A DNA stretch of 64,000 nucleotides from CAXXOK01 sp963675925 (GCA_963675925.2 CAXXIB010000003.1:434001-498000), one strand, 5' to 3'; positions 25,589 to 34,965 are shown, counted from the first letter of the stretch. The notes: generated by a model not told the origin, from the letters alone. Numbers and translations are program-made.

Positions 25589-27451
25589 TTGAAGTGTCCT
25601 GAATGTGGGCGCTGGAACCGCGCTACCTACCCACACTGCCAATACTGCGGCGCAGAGCTGTCGCCGGAAAAAGAACTGGGCCCGGCGGTGTCGCCAGCCT
25701 GGCAAAATGAGCTGCAAGATGAGCCTAAGAAGTATGTTCTGGTAGACGATAGCGGCCAAGCCGAAACGAAAGCCGAATTTCGCGATATACTCGCCGATGA
25801 AATGGTGAACCTGCACCGCCGGAAACAGCAAGGCGAGCAGCGCCAGCGGGAACTGCGCGAGCACGCCGTAAAACGCGGGGTGGCTCCATCCGCACGTACC
25901 GTGCGAACCACTTCCAACCGGTCTACCTTCTTTTCTAAAGTGCAGGACAACCCCGACACCACCCTGCGGCCGGTAGACTCTCGTTTGGTAGAGGATGGCT
26001 CCCCTATCGCTTCCGATGCAAAACTGGTGCGTACACCGCCCTATCAGCGGCAAAACCACCAGCCCCAGGATACCGATCCTTATCAAAGCCGCCAACTGTA
26101 TGATGGCTTTGATGATGTGGAAGACTATATCCCTGAGTACCAACGCTCCGATGAGTATGAACACCATCGGCAGCCGACAACCGCCATTCCTCAGCGGGAA
26201 CTGAAAAAGCGTATGCGCGTTCGCCGCATACTCATTCTCATTCTTTTGGCCGCGTTTCTTGCGCTGCTTGGCTGGGTAGGCATTACCTATATTCTACCGA
26301 TGCTGCAGCACTCCAATACCGAGCAGCAGGCAGAAATCACCATCACACCAACCATTCGCGACGACCTGGCCGCCCATACCATTACCATTTCCGGCAAAGA
26401 TGGCGACCGGATATCGCTTCGCGAGCTGCGCACTTCCGCCATCGTCATGGACGGCATTGCGACCTTTGATATTATGGACTACAGCTGGTACGACGATACC
26501 GATACCTCCCTGCAGGAAAGTATGGATGTCACCCTGTCGCCTTACCTGATTGAGGATAACGGCAAGCAAACCCCGCTGGAAACCATTGAATACACGGTGG
26601 ATATCCCGCTTTCGTATATTGAGCTTTACAGCCCCAATAATCCATACTCCGTGGTGTCCACCGCGCTGTACACCATTGTGTTTTATGTATCGGAAGGCAG
26701 TAAAGTGTATATCAATGGTGCTGATTTTTCCGATCTGGTTGCCAAAACCACCGGGCAGGTCAGCTACAACGCGACCGTACAGCCCATTGGCGAAAACAAC
26801 TTTGACATTGTTGTCCGCAGTCCGCACTGCCGAGAAAACTCCATGACCGTGACACTGTACCGTGAAAAGCAGGATATTCCGCTTGACTTGTCCAGCGATA
26901 TTTCCAGCATCAGTAACTATGAAGTGATGACCATCCGCGCGGCCACCATCCCCGGCGCAATGATTCATGTACTGTCGCCCTACAGCGATCTGAACATAAC
27001 CGATGTCGACCGCGACGGCACCTTTAGCTTCAAAGCGCTGTTTGACACCATCGGGAGCAACACCATTATCATCACCGCGGATTACCCAGGCAAAGCGCAA
27101 ACACGGCTTGAATATTCGGTTTACTATGTACCAGATATTGATAAGTACAGCCGCGCGGCGTGGGATATCGTCCGCGATTATAAAGACCTGATGGACAATA
27201 TGCCCATGCGTGTGTCGCAAAATAAGATCTATAAGTGCGTCGGCACCATTCTGTCCGTTGAAACCACACGCCCGCAACGTGCGTTTATGGAATGCACCAG
27301 TGATCTTGCAAGTGGTACAGTGAAGGTATACGTAGAAAACCAAACCAAAACCGTTTGGGAAGTCGGCGAGCAATATCGCCTATACGGTGATATTTACGGC
27401 ATGTACAGCCAGGTTCCATGGCTGATTGTACGCTATACCTATAGACCTTAA
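25589..27451 (+). CDS. zinc-ribbon, single-pass membrane protein with large extracytoplasmic region
   Basis: About 620 residues. The start is probably TTG at 25589, seven bases after GGGGAGG; GTG at 25583 is also in frame but too close to it. The first 25 residues form a zinc ribbon (CPECG...CQYCGAEL). Residues ~30-200 are charged and probably disordered. A membrane helix lies at ~208-230 (ILILILLAAFLALLGWVGITYILP), and about 390 residues outside look like repeated beta-sandwich domains (HTITISGKDGDR; FKALFDTIGSNTIIITADYPG) and a final OB-like segment. I do not recognise a named family for the outer part. The two-sided design suggests a sensor or an envelope-linked factor; that is inference. 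Confidence 0.8.
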   Translation: MKCPECGRWNRATYPHCQYCGAELSPEKELGPAVSPAWQNELQDEPKKYVLVDDSGQAETKAEFRDILADEMVNLHRRKQQGEQRQRELREHAVKRGVAPSARTVRTTSNRSTFFSKVQDNPDTTLRPVDSRLVEDGSPIASDAKLVRTPPYQRQNHQPQDTDPYQSRQLYDGFDDVEDYIPEYQRSDEYEHHRQPTTAIPQRELKKRMRVRRILILILLAAFLALLGWVGITYILPMLQHSNTEQQAEITITPTIRDDLAAHTITISGKDGDRISLRELRTSAIVMDGIATFDIMDYSWYDDTDTSLQESMDVTLSPYLIEDNGKQTPLETIEYTVDIPLSYIELYSPNNPYSVVSTALYTIVFYVSEGSKVYINGADFSDLVAKTTGQVSYNATVQPIGENNFDIVVRSPHCRENSMTVTLYREKQDIPLDLSSDISSISNYEVMTIRAATIPGAMIHVLSPYSDLNITDVDRDGTFSFKALFDTIGSNTIIITADYPGKAQTRLEYSVYYVPDIDKYSRAAWDIVRDYKDLMDNMPMRVSQNKIYKCVGTILSVETTRPQRAFMECTSDLASGTVKVYVENQTKTVWEVGEQYRLYGDIYGMYSQVPWLIVRYTYRP

Positions 27452-27823
27452 TTAATATTCTTTGCCCTGGAATGCGTCCTTGATGTGGCGCAAACCGGCG
27501 GCCGTTTCCTCGATAACATCGAAGCGCACCGGCCCGTCGTGGTCGTTGGCAGCCAGATAGTACAGCGCAGTATTGATGATTCTGCGCTGTTTCTTTTTCG
27601 TTACTGCCATCAAGCCATCTCCGGCATTGCCGGTTGCGCGCAGCTTAACCTCGACAAAGACAAGGGTATCCTGATCCAGCATGATCAGGTCAGCCTCGCC
27701 TCCCGGCGCGCGGTAACGCCTGTGCACAAGCTGCATGCCCTGTTTTTCGAGATATGAAAGAGCCTGGCTTTCTCCAGCCAGGCCTTTATTGTATGTTGTG
27801 TCAGTCGTTTGGGAACGTTTCAT
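27452..27823 (-). CDS. YraN family (UPF0102) putative endonuclease
   Basis: 123 residues. Restriction-endonuclease-like core: GLAGESQALSYLEKQG, then the D-x-E-x-K type site spread over RRYRAPGGEADLIML and VFVEVKLR, both matching YraN. Function is poorly defined in the literature; a nuclease role is inferred from the fold. Its start overlaps the end of glyA by 23 bases in another frame, so it depends on glyA translation. Its stop codon abuts the stop of the convergent plus-strand gene with no spacer. Confidence 0.9.
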   Translation of the reverse strand: MKRSQTTDTTYNKGLAGESQALSYLEKQGMQLVHRRYRAPGGEADLIMLDQDTLVFVEVKLRATGNAGDGLMAVTKKKQRRIINTALYYLAANDHDGPVRFDVIEETAAGLRHIKDAFQGKEY

Positions 27824-29057
27824 ATAGCGGGAACGCTTTCATCATTTCGATTACGTCTTTTTCAACTGAAGCGCAAGCCGCCTCGCCGCCTTGGATAACG
27901 CGGGCAAAGAAACCGGCGATGGTTTCCATGTCCCGTTCCACCATGCCGCGGGTGGTGACAGCCGGTGTACCCACGCGAATACCGCTTGTGATGGTCGGCT
28001 TCAGCTTTTCGCCGGGAATGGTGTTTTTATTGGTGGTTATGCGGCAGCGGCTTAACAAATCTTCCATTTCTTTGCCGGTTCTGCCGGTGTTTGTCAGATC
28101 CAGCAAGATCAGGTGATTATCCGTGCCGCCGGACACCATCTCGATGCCGTTTTTACGGAATGCATTTTCCAGCGCTTTGGCGTTTTTTATCACCTGTTGC
28201 TGATAGGCTTTGAACTCCGGTTGGAGCGCTTCACGGAAGCTGACAGCTTTGGCTGCAATCACATGCATCAGCGGGCCGCCCTGTGTGCCGGGGAAGATCG
28301 CCTTGTCAATCGCCTTGGCATACTCTTGTTTGCACAGGATCATGCCGCCGCGCGGGCCACGCAGTGTTTTATGCGTGGTCGAGGTGACAAAGTCGGCATA
28401 CGGCACCGGGCTTTGGTGCTCGCCTGCCGCGACCAGACCGGCGATATGCGCCATATCCACCATGAACAGGCAACCGGCTTCATCACAGATTTCCTTCATG
28501 CGTTTGAAATCGATTGCACGCGGATAGGCGGATGCACCGGCAACCAGCAGCTTGGGTTTGTGCTCAAGCGCCAGGTTCCGGAGAATGTCATAGTCAATGC
28601 GACCGGTAGTCTCGTCCACGCCATAGGCAACGAAATTGAAATACTTGCCGGAAACATTTACCCGGCTGCCATGGGTTAAATGCCCACCGTGATTCAGGTT
28701 CATGCCCAGTACAGTATCACCGGGCTGCAAAACCGCAAAATATACGGCAAAGTTTGCCTGCGCTCCGCTGTGGGGCTGTACGTTTGCATGCTCTGCACCG
28801 AAAACCTTCTTGAGGCGATCCCGCGCAAGATCCTCTGACACATCCACATGCTCACAGCCGCCGTAGTAACGGTGGCCAGGATAACCTTCGGCGTACTTAT
28901 TGGTTAAGGGTGACCCCATTGCCTCCAGTACGGCACTGGATACAAAATTCTCCGAAGCGATCAGTTCGATGTGATCCCGTTGCCGCTGGACCTCGTCTAC
29001 GATGGTTTGAAAGAGTTCCGGGTCGCTTTTCATCACATGGCTGAAATTCAATGGCAT
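27801..29057 (-). CDS. glyA: serine hydroxymethyltransferase
   Basis: Converts serine plus tetrahydrofolate to glycine plus 5,10-methylene-THF (PLP). 418 residues from ATG 29057 behind AGGGGGAG; TTG at 29051 is an alternative with better spacing. The open frame extends 70 codons further upstream, but that part is the SRP RNA gene and is not coding. Motifs: IELIASENFVS, LTNKYAEGYPGHRYYGG, HSGAQANFAV, VDMAHIAGLVA, and the PLP lysine in TSTTHKTLRGPRGG. Methylene-THF from this enzyme also feeds TrmFO, encoded further upstream on the same strand. Confidence 0.97.
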   Translation of the reverse strand: MPLNFSHVMKSDPELFQTIVDEVQRQRDHIELIASENFVSSAVLEAMGSPLTNKYAEGYPGHRYYGGCEHVDVSEDLARDRLKKVFGAEHANVQPHSGAQANFAVYFAVLQPGDTVLGMNLNHGGHLTHGSRVNVSGKYFNFVAYGVDETTGRIDYDILRNLALEHKPKLLVAGASAYPRAIDFKRMKEICDEAGCLFMVDMAHIAGLVAAGEHQSPVPYADFVTSTTHKTLRGPRGGMILCKQEYAKAIDKAIFPGTQGGPLMHVIAAKAVSFREALQPEFKAYQQQVIKNAKALENAFRKNGIEMVSGGTDNHLILLDLTNTGRTGKEMEDLLSRCRITTNKNTIPGEKLKPTITSGIRVGTPAVTTRGMVERDMETIAGFFARVIQGGEAACASVEKDVIEMMKAFPLYETFPND

Positions 29058-29077
29058 CTCCCCCTTAAAACTAAAAA

Positions 29078-29207
29078 ATACCGTGTGCACTCCGGCTGAG
29101 CGACCCCGCAGCACATTCCAGAAAGCGCTTACTGCTGCTACCTTCCGGTCCTGACAGGATTCACACCATGAAATCGCACGGGACTCAACCGTCATCATGC
29201 ACACGGC
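29078..29207 (-). ncRNA. ffs: signal recognition particle RNA, small (4.5S-type)
   Basis: The minus strand carries the universally conserved SRP domain IV apical loop: CAGGACCGGAAGGTAGCAGC, matching the 4.5S core (GTCAGGTCCGGAAGGAAGCAGC). The ends pair over nine bases: CCGTGTGCA (29206-29198) with TGCACACGG (29089-29081). At about 130 nt it lacks the Alu domain found in Bacillus scRNA. A strong promoter lies six bases before the predicted 5' end, and a run of six T follows the closing helix. It guides Ffh and FtsY in protein targeting to the membrane. Confidence 0.93.
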
Positions 29208-29213
29208 GAGAGT

Positions 29214-29242
29214 ATTATACAATGGCGGCAACAAAATTGCAA
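29214..29242 (-). promoter_or_regulatory. promoter of the SRP RNA gene
   Basis: Minus strand TTGCAA (29237-29242), 17 bases, TATAAT (29214-29219), then six bases to the predicted G start at 29207. Confidence 0.85.
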
Positions 29243-29533
29243 TGAAACCGCATGCAACAAACTGCATAAATCGGCCTTGAAAACAGTGTATACCACACTT
29301 TGTTTTGCTTTTTTATTGTTTCCATGCTTCGGTTACACAGACGTGGATAAAAGCCAATAGGAACTGACTGCATTTGAATCCAGCAGCATCAACAACCTGA
29401 TGCGAATTGAAATCGCGCTGATGGATTTCGTTTTCTTTAAACGATCCTTCAGCGCGATTCAAATGGTGGCTATATTGATTGTATTTGTTTCTATCCTGAG
29501 CATACAACGAAAGAAACCATTTCGCAGGCGGGT
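29243..29533. other. intergenic region between hslU and ffs; no supported gene
   Basis: Nothing convincing is seen. Reading frames exist on both strands (for example a 45-codon plus-strand frame at 29400-29537 with one hydrophobic stretch), but none has a ribosome site. At 29513-29540 the end of hslU can form a 9-bp GC-rich hairpin with one bulge (GGCGG/CCGCC plus TTTA/TAAA) that may end its transcript. Confidence 0.5.
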
Positions 29534-30901
29534 TTAGAGAATAAACCGCCGGGTGTCAAACGTGGCCTCGTCCTTAGCCAGATGCTCCAGTACATACTCT
29601 TCAGTGATGTTTAAATCCACTTCCGGCATATCGTCACCGCCGGCATGATAGGAAATGTCCTCCAGCAGTTTTTCAAAGACTGCCAGCAAGCGGCGCGCGC
29701 CGATATCTTCCTTGTTTTCATTAATCACATAGGCAGCGTGCGCAATGGCGACGATGGCTTTTTCATCAAAGCTAAGCTTAACCTTGTCCACACCCAAAAG
29801 CGCTTCATACTGGCGCGTTAGGGCGTTATCGGGCTGGGTCAGAATGAGCCTGAAGTCGTCCTGCGACAGGCTTTTGAGTGTAACATGCACCGGAAAGCGG
29901 CCCTGCAGTTCCGGGATCAGATCGGTCACCTTGGCAACATGGAACGCGCCTGCTGCAATGAACAAAATGAAATCGGTCTTGACCGCGCCGTATTTGGTGT
30001 TTACGGTCGAGCCCTCTACGATGGGCAGTATATCGCGCTGTACGCCCTCACGGCTGACATCCGGGCCACTGTGGCTGGATGAACGACCCGCCACCTTATC
30101 GATTTCGTCGATAAACACGATGCCGTGCTGCTCTACGCGGTTGATGGCTTCCTGCTGAACATCGTCGTCATCAATCAGTTTGGCCGCTTCTTCTTCAAAC
30201 AGAATCTTACGCGCGTCTTTGACCTTCACGCGGCGGATTTTGGTTTTTTTCGGCAGCATGCCGCCCATCATATCCCCGATATTGATGGAGTTGCCGCCAA
30301 CCTCCAGCTGCGGCGTGGTCTCCTCGACCTCAATCTCCAGTTCACGATCTTCCAGCAGGCCTTTTTGCAGCTGCTGGCGCACTTCTTCGCGCTTGCCGTG
30401 TATCTGTTGTTTTTCTTCCGGGGGAATATCCGGTTCTTTTTTACCGCCCATCAGCAACTCAAACGGGTTGCCGCTGCTCTTTTTAGGAGGCGTGACCAGC
30501 AAGCTGACTAGCCTGTCCTCGGCCAGTACCTGTGCGCGGACTTCCACCTTTTTCTTATACTCGTCGCGCACCAGCCGGATAGCGTTTTCCATCAGGTCGC
30601 GGATGATGCTTTCCACATCACGGCCTACATAGCCGACTTCGGTAAACTTGGTCGCTTCCACTTTGACAAACGGTGCATCCACCAGTTTTGCCAGCCTGCG
30701 GGCGATTTCCGTTTTACCAACGCCGGTCGGGCCGATCATCAAAATATTTTTGGGGCTGATTTCAGCGCGCAGCTCTTCGGGCAGCTGTGCCCGGCGGTAG
30801 CGGTTGCGCAGTGCAATGGCCACGGCGCGTTTGGCATCGTCCTGGCCGATGATATAGCGGTTCAGTTCACGGACTATTTCTCTGGGCGTCAGTTGTTTCA
30901 T
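29534..30901 (-). CDS. hslU: ATP-dependent protease ATPase subunit HslU
   Basis: AAA+ unfoldase of the HslUV (ClpYQ) protease. 455 residues from ATG 30901 (MKQLTPREIVRELNRYIIGQ), starting just after the hslV stop; the frame continues further upstream but only inside hslV. Walker A GPTGVGKTEIARRLA, the HslU pore motif GYVGRDVESI, Walker B IVFIDEIDKVA, a variable I-domain (~residues 110-230, with MGGMLPKKTKIRRVKVKDA) and the C-terminal FDTRRFIL that docks into HslV. Normal length. Confidence 0.97.
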   Translation of the reverse strand: MKQLTPREIVRELNRYIIGQDDAKRAVAIALRNRYRRAQLPEELRAEISPKNILMIGPTGVGKTEIARRLAKLVDAPFVKVEATKFTEVGYVGRDVESIIRDLMENAIRLVRDEYKKKVEVRAQVLAEDRLVSLLVTPPKKSSGNPFELLMGGKKEPDIPPEEKQQIHGKREEVRQQLQKGLLEDRELEIEVEETTPQLEVGGNSINIGDMMGGMLPKKTKIRRVKVKDARKILFEEEAAKLIDDDDVQQEAINRVEQHGIVFIDEIDKVAGRSSSHSGPDVSREGVQRDILPIVEGSTVNTKYGAVKTDFILFIAAGAFHVAKVTDLIPELQGRFPVHVTLKSLSQDDFRLILTQPDNALTRQYEALLGVDKVKLSFDEKAIVAIAHAAYVINENKEDIGARRLLAVFEKLLEDISYHAGGDDMPEVDLNITEEYVLEHLAKDEATFDTRRFIL

Positions 30902-30905
30902 ATTC

Positions 30906-31442
30906 TCACGCTCCCACGATTTCAACGTTGATATTGTTATTGGTATATACACAGATAGACGCTGCAATCTCCAGCGCTTTGACGGCGATTTCTTTGGCCG
31001 ACAAATCGGTATTCTGCACCAGCGCGCGCGCAGCGGACAGCGCATAATTACCGCCCGAGCCTACGGCAACTACGCCGTCGTCCGGGTCGATCACTTCGCC
31101 ATTGCCGCTAAGTACCAGCATGGAGTCTTTATCGGCGACGATGAGCATGCTTTCCAGCTTGCGCATCACCTTGTCGCTGCGCCATTCCTGTGCCAGGTTC
31201 ACGGCTGCGCGCTCTAAATTGCCGCCGCATTGGGTGAGTTTTTCTTCAAAGCGTTCGCAAAGCGCAAACGAATCGGCTACCGAGCCTGCAAACCCGGTAA
31301 TCACCTTGCCGTCGAACAGCTTGCGTACTTTTTTGGCAGTGGATTTAAACACCGTGTGCTCGCCCATAGTTACCTGGCCGTCTCCGGCGATGGCAACCTG
31401 ATCTCCGCGGCGCACAGCGCAAATGGTAGTTCCTTTCATCAT
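30906..31442 (-). CDS. hslV: ATP-dependent protease proteolytic subunit HslV
   Basis: Threonine protease ring of HslUV. From ATG 31442, eight bases after AAGGAG, it has 178 residues; the more upstream GTG at 31451 lies in the ribosome site itself. The N-terminus MMKGTTICAVRR implies processing to expose the catalytic threonine of TTI, as for Bacillus ClpQ/CodW, which also carries a short pre-sequence. Motifs: GDGQVTMG, KVRKLFDGKVITGFAGSVAD, EWRSDKVMRKLE, AVGSGGNYALSAARAL. Coupled to trmFO upstream and hslU downstream. Confidence 0.96.
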   Translation of the reverse strand: MMKGTTICAVRRGDQVAIAGDGQVTMGEHTVFKSTAKKVRKLFDGKVITGFAGSVADSFALCERFEEKLTQCGGNLERAAVNLAQEWRSDKVMRKLESMLIVADKDSMLVLSGNGEVIDPDDGVVAVGSGGNYALSAARALVQNTDLSAKEIAVKALEIAASICVYTNNNINVEIVGA

Positions 31443-31447
31443 GTGGG

Positions 31448-32812
31448 TCACTCCTTATCCATGGCGATCGTATCACCGACCGTTGACTGTGTAAAGTCTT
31501 CTTGTTCCATTTGTCGCTGTAAGCTGTCGACTTCCGCCAATGCCCGTTCAGCGATTTTCTGATAGCGTTCCTGCTTGTTTCGAATCTTCTTGACTCCCGG
31601 TGGCAGTTTCAGCGGGTCAATCAGCCCGAATGCGCAGTTCATGGGCTGAAAGCGTTTGTTCTTTGTGGCGACATAGCGCCCCATCGCCCCGATGGCGGTT
31701 TTGCCAGAGAAATACGGCGCATCCTTTTGCCACAGCCGATACGCCATGCTGATACCTGCCAGCATACCGCTGGCTGCGCTTTCCACATAGCCTTCTACGC
31801 CAGTCATTTGACCTGCGAAATACAAGGATGGCTGGTGAATCACGCGGAATGTCGCATCTAAAAAGCCGGGGCTGTTTAAAAAGGTATTGCGGTGCATGAC
31901 ACCTAGGCGGGCAAACTCGGCGTTCTCCAGTCCCGGAATCATACGGAAAACCCGCCGTTGCTCCGGGAACGTAAGCCGCGTTTGGAAGCCAACCATATTA
32001 TACAACGATGCTGACGCATTGTCCTGCCTAAGCTGCACAACAGCATAGGGCCGTTTGCCCGTACGGGGGTCCATCAACCCCACCGGTTTTAGCGGGCCAA
32101 AGGCAATCGCCTGGTCGCCGCGCTTAGCCAAACTTTCAATCGGCATACAGCCCTCGAACACCGCTTTTTCCTCAAAGCCTTTAACCGCAACGGTTTCTGC
32201 TGTTCTTAGCGCTTGTTCAAATGCCTCGTACTCCGCCTTGTCCATGGGGCAGTTCAGGTAATCGTCCCCGCGGCCATAACGCGACATAGAAAACACCTTG
32301 TCCATATCCAGCGACTCAATTGTTACAATCGGCGCGGCCGCATCATAGAAATGCAGGGTCTCTAAACCGCCCAGCTGCCCTATCGCGTTGCTGAGCGCAT
32401 CGCTGGTGAGCGGGCCGGTTGCCACAATCACATTGCCCTGCGGTATGCGGGTAATTTCCTCCCGCACGACGGTGATGTTTCTGTGCCGGGTGATCTCGCT
32501 TTCAACGCCCGAAGAAAATAGGTTTCGATCCACTGCCAGCGCGCCACCAGCCGGTACACAGGCATCGTCGGCAACATGAAGAATCAGCGAGCCAAGCCTG
32601 CGCATTTCTTCCTTCAGCAGTCCGACCGCGTTAGTCAGCCTGTCGGAACGCAGACTATTGGAACACACGAGCTCAGCCATGGTATCCAGTGTTTGTGCGG
32701 GCGTTTTTTTCTGCGGTTTCATTTCATAGAGTGTCACCGCAATCCCGCGGTTGGCCAGCTGCCAAGCCGCCTCGCAGCCTGCTAATCCCCCACCGATGAC
32801 TGTTGCTTTCAT
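31448..32812 (-). CDS. trmFO: methylenetetrahydrofolate-tRNA-(uracil-5-)-methyltransferase TrmFO
   Basis: Flavoprotein that makes m5U54 in the tRNA T-loop using 5,10-methylene-THF. 454 residues: FAD-binding VIGGGLAGCEAAWQLANRG at the N-terminus, the catalytic cysteines in ELVCSNSLRSD and FEGCMPIE, and PALYFAGQ-type text (LYFAGQMTGVEGYVESA). The ATG overlaps the topA stop as ATGA. Same neighbours as in Bacillus (topA-trmFO-[xerC/codV]-hslV-hslU), but the recombinase gene is missing here. Confidence 0.97.
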   Translation of the reverse strand: MKATVIGGGLAGCEAAWQLANRGIAVTLYEMKPQKKTPAQTLDTMAELVCSNSLRSDRLTNAVGLLKEEMRRLGSLILHVADDACVPAGGALAVDRNLFSSGVESEITRHRNITVVREEITRIPQGNVIVATGPLTSDALSNAIGQLGGLETLHFYDAAAPIVTIESLDMDKVFSMSRYGRGDDYLNCPMDKAEYEAFEQALRTAETVAVKGFEEKAVFEGCMPIESLAKRGDQAIAFGPLKPVGLMDPRTGKRPYAVVQLRQDNASASLYNMVGFQTRLTFPEQRRVFRMIPGLENAEFARLGVMHRNTFLNSPGFLDATFRVIHQPSLYFAGQMTGVEGYVESAASGMLAGISMAYRLWQKDAPYFSGKTAIGAMGRYVATKNKRFQPMNCAFGLIDPLKLPPGVKKIRNKQERYQKIAERALAEVDSLQRQMEQEDFTQSTVGDTIAMDKE

Positions 32813-34947
32813 TCGTCGTCTTCCGCCGCAATCTTCTCCTTATGGCGGCATGTTTCATTGGCGCACAGCAGAATGCGTTCACCCTTCTTATTGCGCTTTT
32901 CGGTCATATAGCTACCACACTGGGAGCATTTCTCCTTGGCCGGCATCTCCCAGCTGACAAAATCGCAGTCGGGGTAGCGCTCGCAGCCGTAGAACTTGCG
33001 GTTTTTCTTGGAGATTTTCTCCATCAGGCGTGCGCCGCACTTGGGACAAGGCACATCGATATACTTGATGATCGGTTTGGTGTTTCGGCATTCGGGGAAG
33101 TTCGGGCAAGCCAAAAACCTGCCGTAGCGACCCATCTTATAGACCATCATCGCGCCGCACTTATCGCAGGGCACATCGCTGACTTCGTCCTTGACTTCGA
33201 TTTTCTCGATTTGTTCCTCAGCAACGCCGAGCATCTTCTCAAACGGCGGATAGAATTCCTGCAAAATCTTGTGCCAATCTTCCTTGCCCTCTTCCACGTT
33301 ATCCAGCTCGTCTTCCATTTGCGCTGTGAAGGCGGTGTCCATGATGGGCGCAAAATATTCCAGCATCATGCTGGTGACCATGCGGCCAAGCTCCGTGGGA
33401 TACAGCCTGCGCTTTTCACGCGCTACATACCCGCGAGAGATAATGGTGGTGATCGTCGGCGCATAGGTGCTTGGACGACCTATGCCCTTTTCCTCCAGCA
33501 TGCGCACTAGCGATGCTTCCGTAAACCGGGACGGCGGCTGGGTAAACCGCTGGTTGGTTTCCACGCCATCCACCGTTACCGCATCCCCGGCTTCCAGTGC
33601 CGGAATGGCGGTTTCGGGTTTTTGTTCTTCATCGTCATTGCTTTCGGTGTACAAGGCGCGGTAGCCGGGAAACACCATGTGCTCACCGTAGTACCGTATA
33701 ACCGCGCTGCGTTTGGCATCGCCCTTTGGCGCGCCGAGCATTTCGATGGTCACGGTTTCAAATACCGCAGGTTTCATCTGGCTGGCCATAAAGCGGGTAT
33801 AGATCAGCTTGTACAGGTTAAACTGATCGCGCGTCAGGTTCTTTTTTACGACATCCGGGGACAAGGCCAAATCCGTCGGGCGGATTGCTTCATGCGCATC
33901 CTGCGCATTCTTGCGGCCTTTATAGACATTCGGCTTGGTCGGGCAGTACTCCGTACCGTAGTCGCTGTTGATTTTATCGCGTACTGTCGACAGTGCCTCG
34001 TCTGACACGCGCACGCTGTCGGTACGGATATAGGTGACCAGACCGACTGTGCCCCGGCCGATATCAACGCCCTCATACAGCGACTGCACCACCTGCATGG
34101 TTCTGCCGGTGGAAAAGTTCAGCTTGCGGCTAGCTTCCTGCTGGAGACTGGATGTGGTGAACGGCGGCTGCGGACGCTTCAGCTTTTCTTTGTGCTTGAC
34201 ATCCGATACCGCAAATGTAGACTGCATAATCAGGTCTTTGGCAGCCATGGCAGATTTTTCATCTTGAATGACCGCTTTTTTGCCGTCCAGCTGGGTCAGC
34301 TTTGCCTGCAAGTGCAGCGTTTTGCCCTTTTGGTTTTTCACGGTAGAGCTGACCAGAATATCCCAGAACTCCTCGGGGATAAAGCGTTCGATTTCTTCCT
34401 CGCGCTGTACAACCAACTTGGTCGCAACGCTCTGTACGCGCCCGGCGGACAGACCTTTTTTAATCTTCGCCCAAAGCAGCGGGCTGATTTTATAGCCCAC
34501 CAGCCTGTCCAGCGCGCGCCGGGCCTGCTGGGCATCCACGCGGTCCATATCAATGGCACGGACTTTGCTGATGGATTCTTTAACGGCCTTTTTGGTGATT
34601 TCATGGAATTCAATGCGGCAGGGCTGGGTATCGTCCATTTTCAGGATGTTCGCCAAATGCCAGGAAATTGCTTCTCCCTCGCGGTCAGGGTCAGTCGCAA
34701 GGTAGATACGCGAAGCGTTTTTCGCTTCCTTTTTCAGCTTAGCGATAATATCCCCGCGCCCCCGAATAGTGATATACTTCATCGCATAGTTATTCTCAGT
34801 ATCCACACCGAGCTGGGATTTTGGCAGGTCGCGCACATGCCCCTGCGAGGCTGTGACCTTATACCCTTTCCCCAGAAATTTCTCCACTGTTTTGGCTTTG
34901 GCTGGCGATTCGACGATAACCAACTTATGTTTGGTTGCTGCTGCCAC
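32809..34947 (-). CDS. topA: DNA topoisomerase I
   Basis: Relaxes negative supercoils. 712 residues from a GTG start behind AGGAGG. Toprim domain: KLVIVESPAKAKTVEKFLG, ATDPDREGEAISWHL. Cleavage domain with the active tyrosine in GLVTYIRTDS. Then LVRMLEEKGIGRPSTYA and three C-terminal zinc ribbons (CDKCG...CPNFPEC; CPKCG...CERYPDC; CSQCG...CANETC). Between dprA and trmFO in the conserved block. Confidence 0.98.
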   Translation of the reverse strand: MAAATKHKLVIVESPAKAKTVEKFLGKGYKVTASQGHVRDLPKSQLGVDTENNYAMKYITIRGRGDIIAKLKKEAKNASRIYLATDPDREGEAISWHLANILKMDDTQPCRIEFHEITKKAVKESISKVRAIDMDRVDAQQARRALDRLVGYKISPLLWAKIKKGLSAGRVQSVATKLVVQREEEIERFIPEEFWDILVSSTVKNQKGKTLHLQAKLTQLDGKKAVIQDEKSAMAAKDLIMQSTFAVSDVKHKEKLKRPQPPFTTSSLQQEASRKLNFSTGRTMQVVQSLYEGVDIGRGTVGLVTYIRTDSVRVSDEALSTVRDKINSDYGTEYCPTKPNVYKGRKNAQDAHEAIRPTDLALSPDVVKKNLTRDQFNLYKLIYTRFMASQMKPAVFETVTIEMLGAPKGDAKRSAVIRYYGEHMVFPGYRALYTESNDDEEQKPETAIPALEAGDAVTVDGVETNQRFTQPPSRFTEASLVRMLEEKGIGRPSTYAPTITTIISRGYVAREKRRLYPTELGRMVTSMMLEYFAPIMDTAFTAQMEDELDNVEEGKEDWHKILQEFYPPFEKMLGVAEEQIEKIEVKDEVSDVPCDKCGAMMVYKMGRYGRFLACPNFPECRNTKPIIKYIDVPCPKCGARLMEKISKKNRKFYGCERYPDCDFVSWEMPAKEKCSQCGSYMTEKRNKKGERILLCANETCRHKEKIAAEDDE

Positions 34948-34965
34948 AATAATTCCTCCTACATT

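Noticed and set aside
29058..29267. N-terminal extension of glyA (70 codons in frame)
   Set aside because: The stretch is the SRP RNA gene with its own promoter; the ribosome site and homology place the start at 29057 (or 29051).
29400..29537. 45-codon plus-strand frame with a hydrophobic stretch
   Set aside because: No ribosome site, overlaps the end of hslU on the other strand, no recognisable family.
30902..31045. N-terminal extension of hslU
   Set aside because: It lies inside hslV in another frame; MKQLTPREIV is the normal HslU N-terminus.
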